Assembly: GCF_016860545.1 (NCBI RefSeq)
Contig: NZ_BNEB01000003.1
Location: forward strand, 744,001-808,000
DNA: 64,000 nt
Source: Streptomyces asoensis
GTDB taxonomy: Bacteria > Actinomycetota > Actinomycetes > Streptomycetales > Streptomycetaceae
Direction of reading: 5' to 3'
The notes beneath the pieces were generated by a model. That model did no database searches. It worked only from the letters and a program-made list of their open reading frames with translations, and was not told the DNA's origin. This document shows, piece by piece, positions 57,010 to 64,000 of the stretch; position 1 is the first letter of the stretch, and each line of letters begins with the position of its first letter. The position numbers and the translations under genes are program-made.

Positions 57010-59907
57010 GTGGCGGGCGAGTCCCCCGACAGGTCGAAGCAGCGCGAGTCGTCGGCAGAACCGACGTCGGGGAGCGGGGGCACGGTTCCCGAGGCACGTG
57101 AGTCCCGCGACTCGCTCGATCCGCGGATCGCGGTGGCCCGCGACGCGGGGCCGTCCGCGGCGCGGGGCGGCGTGGACACGGCGACGCGGGTGTTCTCCGT
57201 GCGGGACGTGAAGACCACGGAGTCCTCCGGAGAGGACGGCGGGTCCGACGGAGCCGCGGCCGCGGAGAGCTCCGGTGACGGGGCGTCGGCGTCCGGGGCC
57301 GCCCCGGGCGACGGGAACGCCGGCGCCGGATCCGCCGGCCGCGGCGGCGAGGACGCCGGGGACACCGGCGACGGCGACGAGGGCGACAGCGCCTCCGGGG
57401 CCGCACGGGACGCCGACGAGGGCGCCGGGGCGGGCGACAGCGCCTCCCGGGACGCCGGAGAGGCCTCCGAGGGCGGTGACGAGCGTCTGCGGGAGGCCGT
57501 GGCCCAGTGGGTGGCCTCGGCCGACCCCGAGAGCCCCACGAAGGCGTCCGCGACGGCCGAGGAGACCGACGAGGGCTCCTCCCCCGCGAACGTCTCCGAC
57601 ACCGAGCCCGCGGACGCGAGGTCCGCGTCCGCGGAACCATCGGACGCGGTGCCCGCCGACGCGAGGTCCGCGGACGCGGCGCCCGCCGACGCGAGGCCTT
57701 CCGACGAGGAGCCCACGGACGCCGAGCGCTCCGCCGGGCCCGCGGACGCCGAGTCCGCCGCCGACGAGCCTTCGCACGCGCGGCCCTCCGGCGCGAAGCC
57801 GGCCGGTCCGGCCTCGGCCGGGAAGCCCGGGGACGCCGAGCGGTCCACGACCGACGAGCCCTCGGCGGCGAAGCCCTCCGGCGCGAAGCGCACGGACGAA
57901 GCGACCTCCGACGCCACGACGGCCGACGCCAGGCCCTCCGACGAGGAGCCCACGGACGCCGAGCGCTCCGCCGGGCCCGCGGACGCCGAGTCCGCCGCCG
58001 ACGAGCCTTCGGACGCGCGGCCCTCCGGCGCGAAGCCGGCCGGTCCGGCCTCGGCCGGGAAGCCCGCGGTCGACGAGCCCGCGGACGCGGTGCCCGCCGA
58101 CGCCAGGCCCTCCGCCGACGACGAGCCCTCGGGCGGCCGGGCCTCCGGCGACGCGTCCTCCGGTGTGTCGGAGTCGGGGCGGGGCCGTGGGGCCGGGGCG
58201 GAGGAACGTTCCGGGAACCGGGCCGGGGACGACGCCTCCAAGCCCGCGCCGAAGTGGGCCTCGGGCAGCGGTGCGGACACGGACGCGGACGCGGACACCG
58301 AGAAGCCCGACGCCTCGCCCGTCGACCAGCCCACCGCCGTCTTCAAGGCACCCCGCCCGAAGCCCGCCGTCGACCAGCCGACCACCATGCTGAAGCTCGG
58401 CGGCGCCGCCGAGCCCGTGCGGGACGAGGACGCGGCCGAGGCGAAGGCCGCCGGGAAGGCCGACGAGAAGACCGACGAGCGGAAGGCCGACGCGCCCGCC
58501 GAGCGGACCAGCAAGTTCGTCGCGCTGAAGCCGCTCGACGAGCCCCGTCCGCTGAAGGCGACGCCCGAGGTCACCGCGCTCGTCCCGCAGGTCGGTCCCG
58601 AGCGGACCACGCAGCAGCCGCTGCCGCCGAAGCCGCCGCTGGACCTGCTGGCGGAGCTGACGAACACGCCGCCGCCCCCGCCGACCCCGCTGCGCACGCT
58701 GGGACGGCGGCTCAAGATCTGGACGCCGCTGGTCATCCTGCTCCTGGTCGCGTTTGCGATCGCGCAGGCCGTCCGTCCGCTGCCGGCGGCCGCTCTCACC
58801 CTGACCGCGAAGGACACGTACACCTTCGACGGCGGCAAGACGCAGCTGCCCTGGCCGGGCGAGGGACAGGGCTGGATGGACGCCGACGGCGTCGGCACGA
58901 TGGGCAGCTTCGGCAAGCAGACGCCCGTGGCCATCGGCTCCGTCGCCAAGACCATGACGGCGTACATCATCCTCAAGAACCACCCGATGAAGGCGGGCGA
59001 GGAAGGCCCGGAGATCGAGGTCGACGCGACGGCGGAGAAGGAGGGCGGCTACGACGTCACCGGCGACGAGTCGACGCTCAACACCGTCAAGGCCGGCGAC
59101 CGGCTCACCGAGAAGCAGGCCCTGTCGGCCGTGCTGATCCCCTCCGCCAACAACATCGCGCGGCTGCTCGCGCGCTGGGACGCGGGTTCGGAGGCGGCGT
59201 TCGTGAAGAAGATGAACGACACCGCCAAGGAACTGGGGATGACGAACACCACGTACACCGACCCCTCGGGCCTGAAGGAGACGACCGTCTCGACCGCCGA
59301 GGACCAGGTGAAGCTCGGCCGGGCGTTCGTGAAGGTCCCGGCCCTGGTCTCCATCTCCGGCGCGGCCAGCTGGACCGACCCGTCCGGCAAGTACTGGAAC
59401 AACTACAACGAGCTGCCGTACGACATCGGGGCGATCGGCATCAAGACCGGCAGCACCACCGCGGCCGGCGGCAACCTGCTCTTCGCCTCCCGCAAGAAGG
59501 TCGACGGCAAGTCGGTGACCCTCGTCGGCGCGGTCCTCGGCCAGCACAAGCCGAAGATCCTGGAGACGGTCAACGCCGTCAGCAAGACGGCGCTGCTCGC
59601 CGCCGAGGACGCGGTCACCTCGGCGAAGATCCTGAAGAAGGGCGACGTCGTCGGGTACGTGGACGACAAGCTGGGCGGCCACACGCCCGTGGTCATCACC
59701 CAGGACGTCTCGGCGGTCGGCTGGGCCGGCATGACGGTGAAGCTGTCCTTCACCGCCGGTGAGGTGCCGCACACCGCGAAGGCCGGCACCCAGGTGGGCA
59801 CGCTCACCGTCGGGGACGGCTCCAGCAGTGCCGTGAAGGTGCCGGTCGCCCTCCAGTCCGATCTGGCCGAGCCGGGCTTCTCGGACAAGCTGACACGCAT
59901 CGGCTGA
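57010..59907 (+). CDS. D-alanyl-D-alanine carboxypeptidase (S11) with long disordered N-terminus
   Basis: A 965-residue membrane-anchored penicillin-binding protein. The first 565 residues are cytoplasmic, Ala/Asp/Glu/Ser/Pro-rich and repetitive. A single membrane helix follows (IWTPLVILLLVAFAIAQAV, about 570-590), then the catalytic domain: Ser644-Val-Ala-Lys647 (SxxK), Ser712-Ala-Asn714 (SxN) and Lys812-Thr-Gly814 (KTG). It trims the last D-Ala from peptidoglycan stem peptides. GTG 57010 is chosen because AGGAGG precedes it and relatives begin MAGESPDRS. The usual S11 enzyme has about 400 residues. Confidence 0.92.
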   Translation: MAGESPDRSKQRESSAEPTSGSGGTVPEARESRDSLDPRIAVARDAGPSAARGGVDTATRVFSVRDVKTTESSGEDGGSDGAAAAESSGDGASASGAAPGDGNAGAGSAGRGGEDAGDTGDGDEGDSASGAARDADEGAGAGDSASRDAGEASEGGDERLREAVAQWVASADPESPTKASATAEETDEGSSPANVSDTEPADARSASAEPSDAVPADARSADAAPADARPSDEEPTDAERSAGPADAESAADEPSHARPSGAKPAGPASAGKPGDAERSTTDEPSAAKPSGAKRTDEATSDATTADARPSDEEPTDAERSAGPADAESAADEPSDARPSGAKPAGPASAGKPAVDEPADAVPADARPSADDEPSGGRASGDASSGVSESGRGRGAGAEERSGNRAGDDASKPAPKWASGSGADTDADADTEKPDASPVDQPTAVFKAPRPKPAVDQPTTMLKLGGAAEPVRDEDAAEAKAAGKADEKTDERKADAPAERTSKFVALKPLDEPRPLKATPEVTALVPQVGPERTTQQPLPPKPPLDLLAELTNTPPPPPTPLRTLGRRLKIWTPLVILLLVAFAIAQAVRPLPAAALTLTAKDTYTFDGGKTQLPWPGEGQGWMDADGVGTMGSFGKQTPVAIGSVAKTMTAYIILKNHPMKAGEEGPEIEVDATAEKEGGYDVTGDESTLNTVKAGDRLTEKQALSAVLIPSANNIARLLARWDAGSEAAFVKKMNDTAKELGMTNTTYTDPSGLKETTVSTAEDQVKLGRAFVKVPALVSISGAASWTDPSGKYWNNYNELPYDIGAIGIKTGSTTAAGGNLLFASRKKVDGKSVTLVGAVLGQHKPKILETVNAVSKTALLAAEDAVTSAKILKKGDVVGYVDDKLGGHTPVVITQDVSAVGWAGMTVKLSFTAGEVPHTAKAGTQVGTLTVGDGSSSAVKVPVALQSDLAEPGFSDKLTRIG
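57690..58066. repeat. Two ~140-bp direct repeats within the carboxypeptidase gene
   Basis: The DNA around 57690-57829 recurs at 57927-58066 (offset 237 bp) with few changes. It encodes a repeated DARPSDEEPTDAERSAGPAD block. This lies in the disordered tail and could expand or contract by recombination without frameshift, since 237 is divisible by 3. Confidence 0.75.
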
Positions 59908-59936
59908 CCCGCGCACCCGCTCGTACGCCTCCGTCA

Positions 59937-59962
59937 CCCCGCCGGGCAGCCGCCCGGCGGGG
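59937..59962 (+). terminator. Terminator after the carboxypeptidase gene
   Basis: CCCCGCCGGGC and GCCCGGCGGGG (11-bp perfect arms, 4-nt loop). Confidence 0.7.
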
Positions 59963-60258
59963 TGCGTGCTAGCGTCACGAAACGGGACAGGTCGCCGGGC
60001 GCAGGGACGCAGCCGTGAAGCGGACGCGAACGGCACGCGGCCAAGAGCAGAAGACGGGACACGGGGAGTGCCTTCAGGTGGCCACTGCGGAGCCGACACG
60101 CGCCGACGACACCGGTCCGGGCCCGGACGCCGGCCCGCGTCCGAGGGTGCCCGCCCCCCCAGTCGGGCGACCACGACCGTGCCGGCGGTGACCACCGTGC
60201 GGACGGCGACGCGCGTGACGGCGGCGACGGGCGTGACGGCCAGGACGGCCGGGACGCC

Positions 60259-62124
60259 GTGACGGACCTCGAACGCGGGCCCGCCGCGGAGCCGCCCGCC
60301 CCGCAGACCCCTGCCCCGCAGGCCCCTGCCCCGGAGAGCGCCGCGGCGGGGCCGGATCCCGCCGTCCCCGCGCGCGGGGACTCCGGGGTGCGGTCCGCGT
60401 GGACCGGGCTGGGCGGATGGGTCCGCCGTCATCCGGTGGTGTCCATGACGGCGCTGTCCGGCCTCCTGCACCTCGTCTGGTTCTTCACGTTCGCGAACAG
60501 CGGTGGCGATCTCGCGGCGCAGGACGCCTGGGCCGAGTTCGTCGGCCGGCACCCCGACTCCGCGTACAACCTCGCCTGGTACGGCGGCATGCACCCGGTG
60601 TCGTACAGCATGGTGTCGCCGTACCTGATGTCCCTGCTCGGCGTCCGGACGACGATGATGATCGCCGGGACGCTCTCGGCGGGCCTGCTCACCCTGATCC
60701 TGCTGCGCTGCCGTCCGGTGAAGAACCCGCTGTGGCCGGCGCTGGCGGGGGTCTTCGCGCTGCTGTGCAACGCGGCCTCGGGGCGGGTGACGTTCGGCCT
60801 CGGCAACATGTTCGCGCTGGGCGCGGTCGCCGTCGTGTTCTGCTGGCCGTACCGCTGGCGCTACAAGCGGTGGGCCAAGGCCCTGTGCGCCGCGCCGCTG
60901 GCCGCGCTCGCCACGATGGGCTCACCGGTGGCCGGGCTCTTCGTGGGGCTGGTGGCCGCCGCGCTGTTCCTTCAGAAGCGGCGGCCGGGCGCCTGGGCGC
61001 TCGGGCTCGCGCCGACGGCCGTGGTCGCCCTGTCCGCCTGGCTGTTCCCCTTCTCCGGGACCCAGCCGATGTCCTTCGGCTCGGCGTCGCTGCCGCTGCT
61101 GTGCGCGGTGGCCGTCTTCGCGGTCGTCCCGCGCGACTGGAGGACGGTGCGGATCACGTCGGCCGTGTACGGGCTCGGCGTGCTGCTGGTGTGGCTGATC
61201 AGCTCGCAGATCGGGTCGAACATCACGCGGCTCGCGATGCTGTTCACGGGTGTGGTGCTGATGGCCGCGCTGCCGTTCGCCGTGCCGCGCAGCCGCCGGT
61301 GGTACGTGACCGTCCTGGCGTTCGTCGGGTTCGTGGGCTGGATCGGTTTCAAGTCGGTCGACGACGTGGTGCGTACGACTCCGGCGGCCTCCTGGGCGCG
61401 CGAGCTGGCGCCGCTGGTCAACGAGCTCCAGGGGGTCGGCGCGGAGAAGGGCCGGGTGGAGGTCGTCCCGGCCCGCTCGCACCGCGAGGCGTCCGCGCTC
61501 GCGCCGTACGTCAACCTCGCCCGGGGCTGGAACCGCCAGGCCGACATGGAGCGCAACCCGCTCTTCTACGACGACACCCTCAACTCGGCCAACTACCACG
61601 AGTGGCTTCAGCGGTGGGCCGTGCACTTCGTGGTCGTGCCGAAGGAGGCGCTGGACGGCGACGGGGGCGAGCGGGAGCGGCAGCTGGTGCAGCGCGGGCT
61701 GCCGTACCTGGAGCAGATCTGGGGCGACGCCAACTGGCAGCTGTTCAAGGTCACCGACCCGGCCTCGCTCGCCGAGCCGAACGCGGTGGTGCAGCGCGCC
61801 GAGCAGGGCGAGATGACGATCGACGTGCGCAGGGCGGGCCGGATCCTGATCCGGATCCCGTACTCGCCGTGGCTGAGCGTCGTCGACGCCGAGGGCAAGA
61901 GCCTGAAGCCGCCGCAGGAGACGCAGGCGTCCAAGGACCGGTCCGAGGGGGAGCCGAAGACGTACGAGAACGTCAACGGGTGCCTGTTCGAGACGGAGGA
62001 GGACACCGAGGGCGACAAGTGGACGGTGCTGCTCGCGCCGAAGGCGGGGACGTACCGGCTGGCGGCGCCCTACCAGCTGCCCCGGGGTACGCCGTGCCCG
62101 GACGAGCTGAAGCAGCAGCCGTGA
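60259..62124 (+). CDS. Polytopic membrane protein, possibly glycosyltransferase-like
   Basis: A 621-residue protein. A Pro/Ala-rich N-terminus is followed by about ten helices (HPVVSMTALSGLLHLVWFFTF; VRTTMMIAGTLSAGLLTLILL; ...VTVLAFVGFVGWIGF) and a C-terminal extracytoplasmic domain of about 230 residues (YDDTLNSANYHEWLQRWAVHFVVVPKEAL...). The layout resembles GT-C-type enzymes but no catalytic motif is certain. The GTG start has a weak site. A frame from GTG 60078 could supply a longer N-terminus if a seven-C run at 60154-60160 were one base different. Confidence 0.75.
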   Translation: MTDLERGPAAEPPAPQTPAPQAPAPESAAAGPDPAVPARGDSGVRSAWTGLGGWVRRHPVVSMTALSGLLHLVWFFTFANSGGDLAAQDAWAEFVGRHPDSAYNLAWYGGMHPVSYSMVSPYLMSLLGVRTTMMIAGTLSAGLLTLILLRCRPVKNPLWPALAGVFALLCNAASGRVTFGLGNMFALGAVAVVFCWPYRWRYKRWAKALCAAPLAALATMGSPVAGLFVGLVAAALFLQKRRPGAWALGLAPTAVVALSAWLFPFSGTQPMSFGSASLPLLCAVAVFAVVPRDWRTVRITSAVYGLGVLLVWLISSQIGSNITRLAMLFTGVVLMAALPFAVPRSRRWYVTVLAFVGFVGWIGFKSVDDVVRTTPAASWARELAPLVNELQGVGAEKGRVEVVPARSHREASALAPYVNLARGWNRQADMERNPLFYDDTLNSANYHEWLQRWAVHFVVVPKEALDGDGGERERQLVQRGLPYLEQIWGDANWQLFKVTDPASLAEPNAVVQRAEQGEMTIDVRRAGRILIRIPYSPWLSVVDAEGKSLKPPQETQASKDRSEGEPKTYENVNGCLFETEEDTEGDKWTVLLAPKAGTYRLAAPYQLPRGTPCPDELKQQP

Positions 62125-62163
62125 GCGCGGGGCCGCCTCGTCCGGGCCGGGGGGCGGCCGCGG

Positions 62164-63003
62164 TCAGCGGAGCCGGTCGACGTACCGGTTCGTGCCGGGG
62201 ACCGTGGGGATGAACGGCGCGAGCAGTTCCACGCGTCCCAGGCCGGCTTCGGCCACCGCTTCCCCGAGGCCCGCGAAGTGCCGTTCCCAGCAGTCGGCGG
62301 GGTCGCTCTCCAGGAACCAGAGCAGGGTCAGGCGGGTGTCCACGCCCTCGACCTGCTTGACGTAGGTCATGCGGTCGCCGGGCAGGGGTGTGGGGCGGAA
62401 GACGGTGACCATGGCCGTCGGCGAGCCGGCCACCCGCTCGGGGAGGTGGCGGGCGCCCAGCCACGCCAGCAGTTCGGCCCGCTGGTCCGCGGAGTCGGTG
62501 TCGATGACCTCGGTGACCAGCCCGGCGTACGGGTGGTCCAGGGCGTGGAAGTCGCGCGGGCCGGCGGCGCCGTCGCGGTACACGGTGCTCTCGTGGTCCT
62601 GGAACGCCGTGAAGACGTGGGTGCGCTCGCGGTAGACGCGGGCGTCGCGGTTGAGGCGCTTGTTGATGGCGACCGTCCATTTCATGTGGTCGTCGTAGCG
62701 CCCGGCGGTGATCCAGTAGGTGGAGAGGTAGCAGCCGGCGGTGACGGGCCGGGCGACCGCGGACTTCTCCGGGGTGCGCAGAAGCTGGAGGTCGCGGGTC
62801 GCCACCCATCGGCGGCCGGCGTACATCCAGGGCATGGCCATCGCGCCGGCGTAGTAGTGGTCGTCCTCGTACCAGCGGTTGTACGCGTACTCGTGGCCGG
62901 GGTGCGGTTCGACCATGGTGATCAGGGCGTGGCCGGGGTGCACCCCGTAGGGGCCGACGGCGGCCAGTTCGGCGTAGGTCCGGCTGTGCGTCTCCTCGCT
63001 CAT
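62164..63003 (-). CDS. EthD-like/dimeric alpha-beta-barrel protein
   Basis: A 279-residue protein. HALITMVEPHPGHEYAYNRWYEDDHYYAGAMAMPWMYAGRRWVA and a second, similar block (ERVAGSPTAMVTVFRPTPLPG...) suggest two ferredoxin-like repeats. Relatives occur beside SDR genes in Streptomyces and may act on polyketide-like or terpenoid substrates. GGGGAAG precedes ATG 63003. It is divergent from the SDR gene, with a shared operator-like palindrome. Confidence 0.65.
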   Translation of the reverse strand: MSEETHSRTYAELAAVGPYGVHPGHALITMVEPHPGHEYAYNRWYEDDHYYAGAMAMPWMYAGRRWVATRDLQLLRTPEKSAVARPVTAGCYLSTYWITAGRYDDHMKWTVAINKRLNRDARVYRERTHVFTAFQDHESTVYRDGAAGPRDFHALDHPYAGLVTEVIDTDSADQRAELLAWLGARHLPERVAGSPTAMVTVFRPTPLPGDRMTYVKQVEGVDTRLTLLWFLESDPADCWERHFAGLGEAVAEAGLGRVELLAPFIPTVPGTNRYVDRLR

Positions 63004-63035
63004 GCTCTTCCCCATCCTGGTCGACTGGCCCATAC

Positions 63036-63052
63036 TCTGACGCTCCGTCAGA
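63036..63052. promoter_or_regulatory. Divergent operator palindrome
   Basis: TCTGACG CTC CGTCAGA, 7-bp perfect arms, midway between the two divergent starts. The sequence is typical of TetR-family operators in actinomycetes; no TetR gene is in reach in this window. Confidence 0.6.
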
Positions 63053-63080
63053 TAATGCGCCAGAGGCAAGGGGGCCCCGG

Positions 63081-63866
63081 ATGTCACTGCTCGAGGGCAG
63101 GACCGTCGTCGTCTCGGGAGTCGGTGCCGGTCTGGGTCACCAGGTCGCCGCCGCGGTCGTACGGGACGGCGGGAACGCCGTGCTGGGGGCGCGGACCGAG
63201 GCGAACCTGGCGAAGAGCGCGGCCGGGATCGATCCGGAGGGGACGCGCACGGCGTACCGGGTCACCGACATCACCGACGAGCGGAGCTGCGAGGCGCTCG
63301 CGGGGCTGGCGCGCGAGCGGTTCGGGGGGATCGACGCGGTGGTGAACGTGGCGGCCTGGGACTCCTGCTTCGGCGGGGTGGAGGACGCCGACTTCACGAC
63401 CTGGCAGTCGGTGATCGACGTGAACCTGCTGGGGACGCTGCGGATGACGCGTGCGTGCCTGGCCGGGCTGAAGGCGAGCGCCGGGTCGGTGGTGTTCATC
63501 GGGACCCAGTCCGCCGTGGCGGCGCCCTCGCAGGTGCGGCAGGCGGCGTACGCGGCCTCCAAGGGGGCGCTGACCAGCGCCATGTACTCGCTGGCCAGGG
63601 AGTGGGGGCCGCACGGGATCAGGGTCAACACCGTGCTCCCGGGCTGGATGTGGGGGCCGCCGGTACAGGCGTACGTCCAGTTCACGGCGCAGACGGAAGG
63701 GGTGTCGCAGGAGGAGGTGCTGGGACGGCTCGCCGGGCGGATGGCGCTGCCCCGGCTGGCGACGGACGCGGACGTGGCGGACGCCGCGGTGTTCCTTGCG
63801 TCGGACCGGGCCCGGGCGATCACCGGACAATCGCTGCTGGTCAACGCGGGGGAGCTGATGCACTGA
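63081..63866 (+). CDS. Short-chain dehydrogenase/reductase (SDR)
   Basis: A 261-residue NAD(P)-dependent oxidoreductase. The Rossmann glycine motif is SGVGAGLGH (Gly13, Gly17, Gly19); the catalytic set is Asn115, Ser144 (GTQSA), Tyr157 and Lys161 (YAASK). The segment VNTVLPGWMWGPP is typical of classical SDRs. It begins 77 bp from the divergent EthD-like gene, and the two probably form one pathway unit. Confidence 0.92.
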   Translation: MSLLEGRTVVVSGVGAGLGHQVAAAVVRDGGNAVLGARTEANLAKSAAGIDPEGTRTAYRVTDITDERSCEALAGLARERFGGIDAVVNVAAWDSCFGGVEDADFTTWQSVIDVNLLGTLRMTRACLAGLKASAGSVVFIGTQSAVAAPSQVRQAAYAASKGALTSAMYSLAREWGPHGIRVNTVLPGWMWGPPVQAYVQFTAQTEGVSQEEVLGRLAGRMALPRLATDADVADAAVFLASDRARAITGQSLLVNAGELMH

Positions 63867-64000
63867 GTTCACATGGGTGAACGCGGACCACCATACCGAA
63901 TTCCTTTACCTTCCCTTGACCTTACGGTTACTTGTCGTGTTCACGCGGCAGCGCCCACGATGAGCGCCGGGCTGAACGCCGGGATGAACCAAGGGAGGGC
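63867..64000. other. Right edge, non-coding
   Basis: A/T-richer sequence follows the SDR stop and holds TTGACC (near 63916), possibly the -35 box of a promoter for a gene beyond the window. No coding frame is complete. Confidence 0.4.

Noticed and set aside
56653..60594. A very long open frame on the minus strand, opposite the carboxypeptidase gene
   Set aside because: It consists of Gly/Arg/Val repeats and mirrors the high third-position GC of the real plus-strand gene. The plus strand has PBP motifs, a membrane helix and a good start.

Overview
The window is a piece of a high-GC actinomycete chromosome, almost certainly Streptomyces. The support is very high GC in the coding regions, frequent GTG and TTG starts, hrdD, a fruRKA operon, a helix-turn-helix (DUF5753)/DUF397 pair, a DUF6227 protein, a protein O-mannosyltransferase and a pSAM2-type integrated element. 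Only the first gene is cut by the window edge.

Left chromosomal arm (1-21.0 kb). In order: the 3' part of an L,D-transpeptidase gene, a DUF6227 gene with a possible leader peptide, and the fructose operon fruR-fruK-fruA on the minus strand. FruA imports and phosphorylates fructose, FruK makes fructose-1,6-bisphosphate, and FruR is the DeoR-type repressor, with a 12-bp inverted repeat in front of it. Next are an MFS exporter divergent from a WYL regulator, a TetR regulator, and hrdD with an exact sigma-R promoter facing an acetyltransferase of the phosphinothricin type. Then come a LigB-like dioxygenase, a MarR/MFS/TetR set with clear operator palindromes, a secreted M6-type metalloprotease and a double-domain IclR regulator. 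The order of the hrdD, TetR and MarR/MFS/TetR genes resembles what I recall of the S. coelicolor SCO3194-SCO3207 region.

Integrated element (21,065-40,648). A tRNA-Arg(CCU) gene is followed by int, xis, repSA, a DUF2637/SpdB-like gene, an FtsK-type tra gene, two small genes and a divergent GntR (KorSA-like) regulator. The 3' 44 bp of the tRNA recur perfectly at the far end, so this is a complete actinomycete integrative and conjugative element (AICE) of about 19.5 kb. Its cargo includes an atypical protein kinase-like protein, a GRDP-like protein, an XRE-TPR regulator convergent with a NUDIX hydrolase, several small membrane-anchored proteins and a lower-GC three-gene operon (35.4-39.0 kb). 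That operon encodes a nuclease-like effector, a small middle protein and an SMC/Rad50-like ATPase. I read it as an ABC three-component (ABC-3C) conflict or anti-phage system. It is the most interesting part of the window.

Right chromosomal arm (40.7-64 kb). This arm holds a DUF7660 protein, a SUKH-like protein, a peptidoglycan amidase, a small secreted protein, an orphan ChvE-type sugar-binding lipoprotein, the protein O-mannosyltransferase and a membrane acyltransferase. It continues with a DUF4396 protein behind a CsoR-like copper operator, a MarR/MFS/DUF5937-ArsR group with a 20-bp palindrome, a glutathione peroxidase, a MerR regulator, the XRE/DUF397 pair and a GPP34 protein. It ends with a D-Ala-D-Ala carboxypeptidase carrying a very long disordered cytoplasmic tail, a polytopic membrane protein, and a divergent EthD-like/SDR pair.

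All calls come from reading the sequence and recalling protein families; no database search was run.
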